Notes: generated by a model not told the origin, from the sequence alone. Shown: positions 49,465 through 59,132, counted from the stretch's first letter. The stretch: 64,000 nucleotides of DNA from Granulosicoccus sp045110515 (GCA_045110515.1 JBGCGD010000011.1:160252-224251), one strand, 5' to 3'. Numbers and translations: made by a program.

Positions 49465-50469
49465 CTATCTAAGGTAGTTGTGCCGGCTTTTAAGTATAAG
49501 CGCCAGGAAAAACGGGGCGCCGACAAGCGCTGTCAGTACGCCGACTTTTAGGGGCACGGGTAATTGTGTGTGCAAGTCGATTAAACGTACACCGATGTCT
49601 GCGGTAAGTAGCATGGCAGCGCCACCTAATGCGGAAAGTGGTAAAAGCTTTCCCGGTTGCTGTTTGGCTGCAGGTCGAAGTAGGTGAGGAATAACTAATC
49701 CGATGAATCCAATCATCCCGGTAGTGGCGACAGCTGCGCCCACACAAAGCGACACAGCAATAAATATTCGCCACGAAATCCAATAGGTGTTTATACCCAT
49801 GCTGCTGGCGGTTCGCTCGCCAAGGGTCAATGCATCGAGAGAGCGGCCGGTACCTACAAGCAATGCCCAACCGGCCATAGTGCACGGTAGCATTAACCAA
49901 AGATCATCAAGGCTACGATCGGAAAGGTCGCCCAACGTCCAAAGAACAAGTTCTCGCACCGCGAAAGGACTGGGCGCTAAATTCAAAAGCAGAGATAAAC
50001 CTGCTGCAGCCAACGCGTTAACGGCGACTCCGGCCAGAATTAACGTGCTAACCGTTGCATCTCTTCCGGCCATTAAATACACAAATGCTGTTGTGATTAA
50101 TGCTCCGACCATGCCCGCCAATGGCACCGTTTGAGGGTGCCAAACACCGCTGAAGAAATACAATGCCGTGACTGCACCCAGCGCCGCACCACTCGCGCTT
50201 CCAACAAGCCCGGGGCTGGCAAGGGGATTCTGCAAAAGCCCTTGCATGGCTGCACCCGAGAGTCCCAGTGACATACCAACGACGATAGCTATAAGCGTTC
50301 GCGGGAGTCTTATCTCACGGATGATGACCGCAGTGGTTGAGTCGGGATCAGTAAACGGCAGTGTGAAAACCTGCCGCAAATCAATCCAGGCTTGGCCCAG
50401 ACACAGGCTGATTAGCGACAGAGCAAAAACCAACGCTGCCAAAAGCAGCAGGCAACGTTGGTGAGTCAC
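49465..50469 (-). CDS. Cobalamin ABC transporter permease (BtuC/FecCD family)
   Basis: A 334-residue FecCD-type permease with about ten hydrophobic segments. The family landmarks are RLPRTLIAIVVGMSLGLSGAAMQGLLQNPLASP near the N-terminus, GDLSDRS, and IGFIGLVIPHLLR near the C-terminus, the ATPase-contact region. It pairs with the BtuD-like ATPase. The start lies four bases after the stop of the lipoprotein gene. No separate periplasmic binding protein gene (BtuF) is in the operon. Confidence 0.9.
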   Translation of the reverse strand: MTHQRCLLLLAALVFALSLISLCLGQAWIDLRQVFTLPFTDPDSTTAVIIREIRLPRTLIAIVVGMSLGLSGAAMQGLLQNPLASPGLVGSASGAALGAVTALYFFSGVWHPQTVPLAGMVGALITTAFVYLMAGRDATVSTLILAGVAVNALAAAGLSLLLNLAPSPFAVRELVLWTLGDLSDRSLDDLWLMLPCTMAGWALLVGTGRSLDALTLGERTASSMGINTYWISWRIFIAVSLCVGAAVATTGMIGFIGLVIPHLLRPAAKQQPGKLLPLSALGGAAMLLTADIGVRLIDLHTQLPVPLKVGVLTALVGAPFFLALILKSRHNYLR

Positions 50470-50473
50470 CGCC

Positions 50474-51673
50474 TTACTCAGCCTCAGGTATGTTTATAAA
50501 CTGCAAGCCGGAAGGCACAAGCTCGGTCGTCACTATTTCACCTGCGAAGTCCCCCGTTACCAAATCAATTCTCATATAGCCGTTGGTTGCTCCAGCTATC
50601 CCGACCCACAGATGATTGTCTGGCCCTTGGGCGAGCGTCGTGATATCGGCACTTTGTAATCCTTCAAAGAGTTCTTCTGAAAGAAGACCCGTTGTTGGAT
50701 TGAATGTACGAAGGGTGGTGACGCCAAATGAAGCGTACGTGAGAAGGTAACCTAAATTGGTGTTTACGATTTCTGCATCAACGAAGTAGCCTTGGTTTTC
50801 TGCATCAGTGCCGTCATCCAAAAGTACTGAGTGCTCGTACGAGTCCGGATCGATAACCTCGATACCGCCGCTATGAAACTCAGTAGTGACTGCACTGTTT
50901 TCAAAGTAGTTTCCACGACCCACTACATAAATTTCACCGGTAGTTTCGTTGTATTGCAGAGCTGTTGGGTTCACCACGGATAGCTCGATACCGGCTAACC
51001 CGTTCCTGCCTTGATTCGTTTGAATTTCAGTGTCTGTTTGTGTATCTATAACCACTAAGTATGCGACTTTGGTGGGCGTGAAGCCCTCTAAACGCTCAAG
51101 TAAGACAAACAATTTGCTACCGACGATGATAGCGTCGGTCATGTTTGGTACGTCGGTGTCATACGCGGATAGATCTATTTCACCGATTTTAAAGGCATCT
51201 TCGCTGCTGGCATCGGGGTTGATTATCCATAGCGCGTCGCTGCCGTAGCGCGTAAGGTATGCCTTGGTTTTGCTTAAAAAGGCAATGGTCTGCGGGTTAG
51301 CGCTTGGCTCGCCGTCTACATTGACAGAATACTGATAGTCAACAATTGAAGTATCGACAGGATCGAAGCGGGTGACTGAGTCGGTGCCGAAGCGCCCGAT
51401 TTGATACAAGTCAGTTCCATCCGTTGTGATGACCGTATCAGAGTCGGTTGCTGGATAACTGCCGTTTACCGTATTGCCGTTTGACAGGGAAATGCGATCT
51501 ACCCGATAAGCACCATAGTCTGACGCACGAGTTGATGCGAACGCGAAACTCGTGGTGTTCGGATCAACTGTTGTTGTTGGGGGGGCCGAACTGCTGCAGG
51601 CGCTTAAAGCGAGCAGACTCAGAACGGCTAGGCCGGTTCGAGTAGCCGTTGTTTTTGGACTCATCATATTCAT
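50474..51673 (-). CDS. Beta-propeller lipoprotein in the B12 operon (BtuG-like by context)
   Basis: A 399-residue exported lipoprotein, with signal peptide and lipobox LSAC (Cys26) followed by a Ser/Pro/Thr linker. The body is made of about six or seven repeats of 45-55 residues with the pattern of YVTN/YncE beta-propeller blades, for example TTDGTDLYQIGRFG, KAYLTRYGSDALWIINP, KVAYLVVIDTQTD, GEIYVVGRGNYF and NHLWVGIAGATNGYMRIDL. In Bacteroides, BtuG is a surface beta-propeller lipoprotein that captures cobalamin with BtuB. Here the gene lies between btuB-like and btuC-like genes under a cobalamin riboswitch, so a similar role is likely but unproven. It might instead replace the missing BtuF. 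Confidence 0.75.
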   Translation of the reverse strand: MNMMSPKTTATRTGLAVLSLLALSACSSSAPPTTTVDPNTTSFAFASTRASDYGAYRVDRISLSNGNTVNGSYPATDSDTVITTDGTDLYQIGRFGTDSVTRFDPVDTSIVDYQYSVNVDGEPSANPQTIAFLSKTKAYLTRYGSDALWIINPDASSEDAFKIGEIDLSAYDTDVPNMTDAIIVGSKLFVLLERLEGFTPTKVAYLVVIDTQTDTEIQTNQGRNGLAGIELSVVNPTALQYNETTGEIYVVGRGNYFENSAVTTEFHSGGIEVIDPDSYEHSVLLDDGTDAENQGYFVDAEIVNTNLGYLLTYASFGVTTLRTFNPTTGLLSEELFEGLQSADITTLAQGPDNHLWVGIAGATNGYMRIDLVTGDFAGEIVTTELVPSGLQFINIPEAE

Positions 51674-51714
51674 TGTTAGGGGCGTGAGTGTACTGTTGCG
51701 TTGGGTGAGTTGTA

Positions 51715-53706
51715 TTAAAAGTTGTGCGTCGCTGTTACGGATAGCGTGCGGCCAGGCTTCGGGAAACCATTGAAATCCTCTACATTTTTATCGCTCAGGT
51801 TTTGCGCGGCAAAGCTGATCTGCCAGGTGGGCGATTGCCAAGTCGTTCCCATTGAGTGAACCGTAGTATCGGCCGCAGCAAGCGTATTCGTACGGTCATA
51901 AAATTTATCGCGTTGGATATCTAGTTCGTACCATGTCGCCCAATTTGCTTGCGCATATTCCAGACGCGTAAACCAGGCAAGCTGTGCTTCTCCGGGTAAC
52001 AGCTTTTTATAATATCCTGATGTTCTGTCCAGACTCTCGGGCTTCTGTAGCGTGAGGTTGCCGGTTAATGAGACGTGTTGCGTCAGTTGCCATTGTCCGC
52101 CAAGCTCGACGCCGTATACTCGAGCTTTGCCGGAATTTAGTGGTCGTCCTACGCCTCGCGAGTCGAAGCTGGTCACAATGAGTTCGTCTCTGAAACTTGC
52201 AAATAATGAGGTAGAAAGTTGGAATGTTTCGTTGCGATAGTCAATGCCGAGATCTGCATTAATTCCTTTCTCAGGTAATAGGGAATCGTTGCCAGTGATA
52301 AGGCCTATTGAGCTGTATAGTTCTCCGAAAGAAGGACTTCTGTGATGGCTGCCTGCGTTAGCACTGATTGACAAGCTATCACTGGCTTCATAAGTGATAC
52401 CCAGTTGAGCACCGAGTTCTGCCTTATTACTTCGGTTTCGTTCTTGATCGTTTCCTTCCCGTGTTGTGGCATCAAAGAGATTCTGCTGCCATGATACCGA
52501 CGGGGTGAGTATCCAGGAGTCAGTTGAATCAAACCAAGAATATTGAGCTGTGGCTAACCAATTGTCTCTGTCCGCTTCATAGTCTGCTGAGTCGCCGAGT
52601 CGTTCATCTGACACCACCGATTCACGACGAAAATCTAGCGATAACCCAACCGTTCCGGTGTCAAGAGCGTACTCCCAAAAGCTCTTTGCCCCGACAGTCT
52701 TAATTCGGTTGACGGTATCCTGTACACCTAAACCAACCTGGCCCAGAGGGTCTTTGAAATGGTTTTTGTCGTTGTGTACATACGTGGTTAGCCGTGAGTT
52801 CCAGCCCGCAATGTTGTCGATGATATGTGACAACTGAAATTGACCGGATACGGTGTCGTATGTTGATTCATTATCAGTTAGGTTCCGCCACTCGGGCACT
52901 CCTAATTCTCTGGCTGATACTTGCAGTGTGATATCGGTACGGCTGTCAACCCTATGCTGATGTCCTAATCTAAGCAAAGCGGAGGAGCGCTTTGCCTGCG
53001 AGTTTTGACGCCGTTGATACTCGTCATCTAGCAGGTTAAATTCGGTGCGTTTGTCGTTCAGGTAGCGAAAATCATTGTCGCTCTGACGTTGACTAAGCGC
53101 AAAGACTACATTCCATTCATCATGATTCGACTGATGAGAAAGTTGAACTCCTTTTTGCGATAAGCTACCAAGCTCAAAACGAACACGACTATCAGGTTCT
53201 GAGTCGGCCTGAAGGGTAATCAGATTTACCGCGCCACCAATGGCGCCATGACCGAACTGGGCGGGTGTACCGCCTCGATAAATATCGACTTGTCCTAAAT
53301 TGAGAATTTCCAGGGTCGATAGGTCTATGGCCGGATTGCCACCAGAATTCAAAAGTACGCCATCGAGATAAACACCGGTCTGAGCCGCACTGGCAGCTCT
53401 AATGCTGACTGAGGAATAACTGCCAAATCCACCAGACTGCCGTGATTGAATGCCGGTCTCTTTAGCCAGTAAGTTGCCGAGGGCGGCGGGATAGCGGGTG
53501 AGAGTTTCTCGATCGATTGTCGCGCTTCTTAGCGTATTTTCTTCGTTGATGACATCGCCGGTTTTGTAGCCGCTGGTGCCAATTGCTTCGAGCGTATCCA
53601 GTGAATCCCCTTGGGTGTCGCCTGCGTCAGTCGATTGTCCATGCACAAGGGTACCTGCCAAGATCATGGCAATGGTTGCAACGCATTGTGATGTGGAAAC
53701 CTTCAC
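51715..53706 (-). CDS. btuB: TonB-dependent cobalamin receptor (BtuB-like)
   Basis: A 663-residue outer-membrane receptor. The signal peptide is cut near LVHGQ. The plug domain (about 50-165) has SVSIRAASAAQTGVYLDGVLLN and IYRGGTPAQFGHGAIGGAVNLIT. About 22 beta-strands follow, and the protein ends in FPKPGRTLSVTATHNF with a terminal aromatic, as outer-membrane barrels do. A short segment near TLEAIGTSGYK may act as TonB box. The start is a GTG at 53706 with AGGG seven bases upstream. It is the first gene behind the cobalamin riboswitch, which supports cobalamin as ligand. Length is close to E. coli BtuB (614). Confidence 0.88.
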   Translation of the reverse strand: MKVSTSQCVATIAMILAGTLVHGQSTDAGDTQGDSLDTLEAIGTSGYKTGDVINEENTLRSATIDRETLTRYPAALGNLLAKETGIQSRQSGGFGSYSSVSIRAASAAQTGVYLDGVLLNSGGNPAIDLSTLEILNLGQVDIYRGGTPAQFGHGAIGGAVNLITLQADSEPDSRVRFELGSLSQKGVQLSHQSNHDEWNVVFALSQRQSDNDFRYLNDKRTEFNLLDDEYQRRQNSQAKRSSALLRLGHQHRVDSRTDITLQVSARELGVPEWRNLTDNESTYDTVSGQFQLSHIIDNIAGWNSRLTTYVHNDKNHFKDPLGQVGLGVQDTVNRIKTVGAKSFWEYALDTGTVGLSLDFRRESVVSDERLGDSADYEADRDNWLATAQYSWFDSTDSWILTPSVSWQQNLFDATTREGNDQERNRSNKAELGAQLGITYEASDSLSISANAGSHHRSPSFGELYSSIGLITGNDSLLPEKGINADLGIDYRNETFQLSTSLFASFRDELIVTSFDSRGVGRPLNSGKARVYGVELGGQWQLTQHVSLTGNLTLQKPESLDRTSGYYKKLLPGEAQLAWFTRLEYAQANWATWYELDIQRDKFYDRTNTLAAADTTVHSMGTTWQSPTWQISFAAQNLSDKNVEDFNGFPKPGRTLSVTATHNF

Positions 53707-53837
53707 GCATTAACCCTGAAATGACAGCTCAAATAGGGTTTTGGTGGCTGGTGGAGCAGGAACAGGGAAAATGTGACCCAATAGTGCGCTCCCCGACAAC
53801 CGCCAGACACCCCGCCTGGTTGTGGATACGGTATCGA
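53707..53837 (-). promoter_or_regulatory. Leader between riboswitch and btuB, with a hairpin
   Basis: The 131 bases between the aptamer and the btuB start contain an inverted repeat (ACAACCAGGC and GCCGGTTGT-like arms at about 53791-53823 on the minus strand). It lacks a T-run, so control may be through ribosome access or rho rather than an intrinsic terminator. This is likely the expression platform. Confidence 0.45.
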
Positions 53838-53985
53838 ACGGCAGGTCTCCTGGCTCGTGATGGTGGGCTTAACCCGAGTCTTTTACACCCTTCCCGGGGG
53901 GGATTTCCCAGTGAGATATAGTGAAAGTTTCATCACGTACAGTTGCGGGGGCAGCCGAGGCATTCAACCTCTGTTCCCTTTTCAT
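53838..53985 (-). ncRNA. Cobalamin riboswitch
   Basis: Read on the minus strand, the leader holds the standard cobalamin aptamer pieces in order: GGGAA near the 5' end, then CTGCCCCCGCAACTGT, the conserved core, GGGAA again in the middle, and the B12 box GAGCCAGGAGACCTGCC at the 3' end (53839-53856). It lies about 130 bases before btuB and should shut the uptake operon when adenosylcobalamin or a related form is plentiful. Boundaries are approximate. Confidence 0.93.
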
Positions 53986-54242
53986 CTTTGCAGAACCGTG
54001 CGATGGGCGAGAGCATACACCGTTGCAGCTCAATGAGCCACAGTAAAAGCGACGCTCACGGTTGTATTGATCAAAATAACCCCCCGAATTTTGACGCTGG
54101 AGAGGTTATATGTGCGCGTCGTCATGTAGCCACGGCACTCTAAATGCACCGTCTATGGGTATCTGCAAATTGTGTCATTGCTGTGTGGCCGCATTCCGGT
54201 CTCAGGTTGCCTGATTCGTCACACATCCAGGGAGTAAATACG
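53986..54242. promoter_or_regulatory. Divergent intergenic region between riboswitch and pseB
   Basis: A 257-bp region that must hold the promoter for the leftward B12 operon and one for the rightward pse genes. I see no gene in it. AGGGAG at 54229-54234 is the ribosome-binding site of pseB. No promoter boxes are clear enough to call. Confidence 0.5.
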
Positions 54243-55238
54243 GTGTTTAAAGATTCGACCATTTTGGTCACTGGCGGTACTGGATCCTTCGGTCATGCCT
54301 TCGTCAGGCAGGCTTTGGATAATACGGAGCTGCGCAAAATTATCATCTACTCCAGAGATGAAATGAAACAGTGGGATATGGCGAAGGCCTTCAACAATGA
54401 CCCGCGAATTCGTTTCTTCATTGGTGATGTCCGAGATAAGGACCGGTTGTACCGAGCGATGGATGGTGTCGACTACGTCGTACATGCGGCCGCGATGAAA
54501 ATTGTTCCTTCGGCTGAATACAACCCGTTTGAATGCATTAAAACGAATATTGACGGTGCCATGCACGTCATTGACGCAGCCATTGATCGAAAAGTGAAAA
54601 GGGTTGTTGCCTTATCGACGGATAAAGCCAGTAGTCCTGCAAATCTTTACGGGGCCACCAAGCTGGCTTCGGATAAATTATTCGTGTCGGGCAATGCCTA
54701 TAGTGGGGCGAACGGTACCCGTTTCTCGGTGGTTCGATATGGGAACGTCATGTGTTCCAGAGGGTCTGTTATTCCGTTTTTCCAAAAGCAAGCAGAACTT
54801 GGCGAGCTACCCATTACGGATCCGCGAATGACGCGGTTCATGATTACGTTAGACCAGAGCGTAGAAGCCGTGTGGAACGCCTTCGATGATATGGTCGGCG
54901 GAGAAATATATATTCGTAAAATCCCTTCGATGACGATTGGTGATATCGCAAAAGCTGTTGCACCACGGGCTAAACATAAAATTGTCGGTATTCGCCCTGG
55001 TGAGAAGCTTCACGAACAAATGATTAGTGTTGAAGACTCCTACAGCACGTTTGAATATCCCCACTATTACAAAATCCTACCGGCTATTCATGATTGGTCA
55101 ATGGATCCGGCGCGAATCAAAGAAGGGCGTAAAGTGCCAGAAGGTTTCGAGTACACCAGTGACTCGAACACCGATTGGATGGGTGTGGAAGCTCTGCAAT
55201 TCTGGTTAAATGGTAACGCCCTTAAGCATGCTGCCTAA
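54243..55238 (+). CDS. pseB: UDP-GlcNAc 4,6-dehydratase (inverting) PseB
   Basis: A 331-residue short-chain dehydrogenase-type enzyme that begins the CMP-pseudaminic acid pathway, converting UDP-GlcNAc to a 4-keto-6-deoxy-L-sugar nucleotide. It has the NAD(P) loop VTGGTGSFG, the PseB-specific MKIVPSAEYNP and YGATKLASDKLF with the catalytic Tyr-x3-Lys equivalent. The GTG at 54243 has AGGGAG eight bases upstream and gives the standard family N-terminus; an ATG at 54144 would add 33 unrelated residues. It overlaps pseC by 11 bases. Confidence 0.95.
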   Translation: MFKDSTILVTGGTGSFGHAFVRQALDNTELRKIIIYSRDEMKQWDMAKAFNNDPRIRFFIGDVRDKDRLYRAMDGVDYVVHAAAMKIVPSAEYNPFECIKTNIDGAMHVIDAAIDRKVKRVVALSTDKASSPANLYGATKLASDKLFVSGNAYSGANGTRFSVVRYGNVMCSRGSVIPFFQKQAELGELPITDPRMTRFMITLDQSVEAVWNAFDDMVGGEIYIRKIPSMTIGDIAKAVAPRAKHKIVGIRPGEKLHEQMISVEDSYSTFEYPHYYKILPAIHDWSMDPARIKEGRKVPEGFEYTSDSNTDWMGVEALQFWLNGNALKHAA

Positions 55239-56424
55239 GCCCCCGAAAAATCTACCCTATGGTCGGCAAGAAATAACCGATACCGATGTTGAATCAGTTT
55301 TGCGTGTACTGCAGTCTGATTTCATCACGCAAGGGCCGGTAGTTGAACGATTTGAAGGTGGTATAGCGGCATACTGCGAAGCAAAACACGCCTTGGCTGT
55401 TAATAGCGCAACCTCTGCATTACACCTTGCCTGTTTGGCTTTGGATGTCGGGCCCGGTGATGTGGTCTGGACCTCGCCTAATACCTTTGTTGCATCTGCA
55501 AACTGCGCTCGTTTATGTGGTGCTGACGTTGATTTTGTCGATGTAGATCCTCGGACGTATAACTTGTGTGCTGAGAAACTTGAAGAAAAACTAGCGCGGG
55601 CGTCTGCAAGCGGGGGGGCTCTGCCGAAAGTTGTCATACCCGTACATTTCGCAGGCCAGTCCTGCGATATGAAAAGCATCAAGCGCTTAGCGGACCGGTA
55701 TGGTTTCCATATTATTGAAGATGCCTCACATGCTATCGGTGGACGGTATTTAGACGCCCCTATTGGTAACTGTGCTTACAGTGACATCAGTGTCCTTAGT
55801 TTTCACCCTGTAAAAATTATTACAACGGGTGAGGGGGGCATGGCGCTCAGCAATCAAACGCATCTGTACGAGAGAATGAAGCTTCTTAGAACTCATGGTA
55901 TTAAGAAGCTTGCTGCATCTTCTGTTGAGTCGGAGGAGCCTTGGCGATATGAGCAGAGTGTCCTTGGTTTAAACTATCGCTTAACGGACATTCAGGCTGC
56001 ATTGGGTCTAAGCCAACTGAAACGCTTAGATGATTATGTCGCCCGCCGCCACGAGCTTGCAGAACGTTATAACAGGCAGCTATCGGCTATCGACCTGACT
56101 CTACCTCATCAATTTTCCGATAGTTATTCCGCGTTGCATTTATATCCGGTGTTAGTCAATGACCTGTCAGGCTCAGGTACGGCGAGACGGCAGTTGTATC
56201 ATTCCATGATTACTCAAGGCATCGGGGTCAATGTTCACTACATACCGGTGCATTCACAGCCTTATTATCAAGAGCTGGGTCACCGAGTAGGTGACTACCC
56301 AAAAGCTGAATCCTACTATGCTAGGACACTCACGTTGCCACTGTTTGGTTCAATGAGCGATGAAGAGCAGGATAGGGTGGTCGAAGCTTTGTATGAATGT
56401 TTGGAGATGAGAAAAGCCGCGTAG
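55228..56424 (+). CDS. pseC: UDP-4-keto-sugar aminotransferase PseC
   Basis: A 398-residue PLP-dependent aminotransferase of the DegT/DnrJ/EryC1 family, which makes UDP-4-amino-4,6-dideoxy-N-acetyl-beta-L-altrosamine from the PseB product. Motifs seen are VNSATSALHLACLAL, the Asp in IIEDASHAIGG and the PLP lysine K196 in SFHPVKIITTGEGG. GLNYRLTDIQAALGLSQL is typical. The ATG at 55228 overlaps the pseB end; another at 55210 is possible. It converges on the Maf gene with one base between stops. Confidence 0.94.
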   Translation: MLPKPPKNLPYGRQEITDTDVESVLRVLQSDFITQGPVVERFEGGIAAYCEAKHALAVNSATSALHLACLALDVGPGDVVWTSPNTFVASANCARLCGADVDFVDVDPRTYNLCAEKLEEKLARASASGGALPKVVIPVHFAGQSCDMKSIKRLADRYGFHIIEDASHAIGGRYLDAPIGNCAYSDISVLSFHPVKIITTGEGGMALSNQTHLYERMKLLRTHGIKKLAASSVESEEPWRYEQSVLGLNYRLTDIQAALGLSQLKRLDDYVARRHELAERYNRQLSAIDLTLPHQFSDSYSALHLYPVLVNDLSGSGTARRQLYHSMITQGIGVNVHYIPVHSQPYYQELGHRVGDYPKAESYYARTLTLPLFGSMSDEEQDRVVEALYECLEMRKAA

Positions 56425-56425
56425 T

Positions 56426-58918
56426 TCAAGCGGCCTTTTTAGTAGGCTCTTTACCGGCAGCTTTCATGCTGAAGCTCAATGTTAAGGCTAAATCGGCTTC
56501 GTCTTCTCGGCCCGCATTGGAAAGTATGTCTGACATAAGCTGAGCGGCTTCCCAATGTGAAGGGAAATTCTCAACATAGATGCTCAATAGCTCAACCGAT
56601 GTATCAGTCTGTCCACACAAGTTGAGTAACTTGGCGTAAGACATAATGTACTGAGGTAGCATTTCGCACAAGGTGCCGAGTGTTGAACAAGCTTCATCAG
56701 GCCGGCCCATTGACAGGTACGCTTGCGTCATCCTAACCAGTGATTCTTCAATTATTCGTTGCATGGATTCCAACGAGTCAGATTGATCCGCTAGCCTATC
56801 GCTGCAATTGTTGATAACTGATTGATATTGATCAACTGCACTTTCGTGATCAGCGTTGAGGTCATCAATCAGTCCCAAAGCGAAATCTCTCAGAACATTG
56901 CCTGGCCATTCTGCGTTTACCAGGTTGTCACTAAGATTCTGTAGGTCAGTGGTGTTCTTTATGTTGTAAAGATACGTTAAGGATCGCATGCAATTATCAA
57001 TATCTAGATTGTATGATTTCAATTTTCTAGATAAGCGTGTGTCCGTGTCGTGTACTGAATCAAGAAAGGCTTTCTGTGCCGCCAGGACGCTTTCAGATTC
57101 ACTATCGATATTGCTATAACCCGAGAATATTCTGCCAGGGGTAAGATCGGCTTTCCATGCTTCAATGAGTTCTTCAATCGACTTTCTGTTGTCCACTTCA
57201 TCGAGTCGAAGGTTAGCCCGGGTCTCTAATTCGTCAAGCATCTTAAGTTGGATAAGCGCGCCTTCTTCGAGGATCGTATAGTAAGATCGTATCCATTCCT
57301 CTAAAGCAGTTTCATTCATTTCATCAAAACCACTGGGTTTTTGGATAGATGTCATCTCGTCTGACTGGAAGTGCTGAATAGCTGCCATGTAGCCAGCTGC
57401 ACGTTTCTCAATACGCTGGTCTATCTTATCCAACTTGGCATTGTAGAAGCTTCTTTTTTGGACCTCTTTTGGCGCATACATTCGGTCAATCGTTTGCAAG
57501 GCCTGCTGGCAAGAGCGCCTGATGAAATGATATTTTGTGCGGGCTATTTTGGCGCTTGCCAATAGATCTTTTAAGTCCTGCCTAACATCAAATTGTTTAT
57601 ATTTCTCCACATAGGGTGAGAAATCCGCTTTTGAGTTATTCAAGACAACATCATTTACACACTTGTATGGAATACAAGGAATCTTTACGGCGTGTTCGCT
57701 TAAATTAAATAGGACCTTTTCAAATGCGTTAATAGCGCTTCCTAAATTCTCTAGGGTACTTACACTACGCTGCATACGATACTGTGTGCCTGCCATTTGG
57801 CCGCTGTAGGTCTCTACCTGAGCGTCATAGAGGCTAGGTAAGGTCTGAAACGCAGCTTCCGGAGAGTCCACGCTATGCGTGTTGACAGCAGAATAACAAA
57901 GGTCCACACCTGTCATCAGAATTTGCGTAAATCCCAACTGGGAAGCAACGATTACCGCAGTATGACCGACGGTCGGTCCGCCGCACGGAATGGTGTTTTC
58001 CGCTAAGTCGCTGTCTAGGGGTGTCCACGGGAGACGCGTTCCCAGAAAAAATTTGGGTCCTCTCCATTCTTGTAGCAACTGAGGGGCAGTATGGTAGCCG
58101 GCAATCAGCGGAACATCTGACCAGAGTAACCCGTGTTTGCTGACGTCATAGGAATAGAAGTAGGGGTCGATGGTAACGACGACATCCGGTTTTAGATCCA
58201 GAGACTGAAGTTTGCTGCACAACCGCGAAATTGCCACAATAAACAGCTTGTCACGGTTCTCAATAACCCAGTCAATATGGGTATCTAATGATGGGCCGCC
58301 TGCAAGTACGATTGCAGTCTGATCTTTTCCAAACTCGGTGTTTATTTGAAGAGGAATAATGTTATCTGCCGCGTTAATAATTTGTGTGCGCGCGAACATC
58401 TTGCTACCTACCTCGTTAGCAACATCGAAGCGTCTTTTTTCTAATGCGCTTCGTATTTCTTTGAATAAGGGGAGGTAGGTTTGGTTGTAGTCTGTCAGGC
58501 AGGCTTGCGATTCCAGTAATTCGATTTCTCCGCCTAGAAACCATGTGCGGTCGTCTCCGTTAAATACCTCTTGTTGCCATTGACTTTGGGAGTGTAGCGA
58601 GACGTTAGCATCTTGGTTACCGCAAAGATCGCCGTCTTGTGTTAAGAATTCACCGCACTCTGCGATGATGGTTTCATAGATATCATCTGGCTCGATGAAA
58701 ACAACACGTGTCCCGGTACCTCTTAACCTTTTCGCCATATACCGTATGAGCAATCCGGAATCGGAGCCGGTTACCACATACATCACATCTGAACGGTCGA
58801 ATTCGATGTGCATGTGATTGTCGAAATACATTTCAGACGGTGCAGGATCGAATACCTGTCTATGGAGGCTGTCAATATAGCGCTCGCCCCACGAATTTGT
58901 CGAAAATTGATATGACAC
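56426..58918 (-). CDS. Motility accessory factor-type glycosyltransferase (Maf, DUF115)
   Basis: An 830-residue protein with the DUF115/MAF_flag10 domain in its N-terminal and central part (about 170-430). AIVLAGGPSLDTHIDW, FIVAISRLCSKL and IPCGGPTVGHTAVIVASQLGFTQILMTGVDLCY are typical. Maf proteins transfer pseudaminic or legionaminic acid to flagellin before export. The C-terminal half (about 440-830) is helical, with a TPR-like end (LGRPDEACSTLGTLCEMLPQ and similar). The pse genes on both sides support pseudaminic acid as donor. It is on the opposite strand to pseB, pseC and pseF. Confidence 0.88.
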   Translation of the reverse strand: MSYQFSTNSWGERYIDSLHRQVFDPAPSEMYFDNHMHIEFDRSDVMYVVTGSDSGLLIRYMAKRLRGTGTRVVFIEPDDIYETIIAECGEFLTQDGDLCGNQDANVSLHSQSQWQQEVFNGDDRTWFLGGEIELLESQACLTDYNQTYLPLFKEIRSALEKRRFDVANEVGSKMFARTQIINAADNIIPLQINTEFGKDQTAIVLAGGPSLDTHIDWVIENRDKLFIVAISRLCSKLQSLDLKPDVVVTIDPYFYSYDVSKHGLLWSDVPLIAGYHTAPQLLQEWRGPKFFLGTRLPWTPLDSDLAENTIPCGGPTVGHTAVIVASQLGFTQILMTGVDLCYSAVNTHSVDSPEAAFQTLPSLYDAQVETYSGQMAGTQYRMQRSVSTLENLGSAINAFEKVLFNLSEHAVKIPCIPYKCVNDVVLNNSKADFSPYVEKYKQFDVRQDLKDLLASAKIARTKYHFIRRSCQQALQTIDRMYAPKEVQKRSFYNAKLDKIDQRIEKRAAGYMAAIQHFQSDEMTSIQKPSGFDEMNETALEEWIRSYYTILEEGALIQLKMLDELETRANLRLDEVDNRKSIEELIEAWKADLTPGRIFSGYSNIDSESESVLAAQKAFLDSVHDTDTRLSRKLKSYNLDIDNCMRSLTYLYNIKNTTDLQNLSDNLVNAEWPGNVLRDFALGLIDDLNADHESAVDQYQSVINNCSDRLADQSDSLESMQRIIEESLVRMTQAYLSMGRPDEACSTLGTLCEMLPQYIMSYAKLLNLCGQTDTSVELLSIYVENFPSHWEAAQLMSDILSNAGREDEADLALTLSFSMKAAGKEPTKKAA

Positions 58919-59132
58919 GTCTGCTTCCCCGCCCAGAGTATTGAGAGTGATTAACTAACCGTTATTCGGGTAATTAAACCAATACCGTGCTACACAAGTT
59001 TCAATGTTTTTGCCAACACTCACTATTGCTAGTAGCCGTTGAGTTACTTTGTTGCGTTTCTGCTATGCGGCGGCATGCGAATGGCACTACTTTGGTTACT
59101 TCTCACGATTTCCCAAGCGACTGGAAACTTCA

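Noticed and set aside
53583..53921. Rightward frame over the btuB start and the riboswitch
   Set aside because: The region is explained by the riboswitch and the btuB 5' end on the other strand; the translation has no domain.
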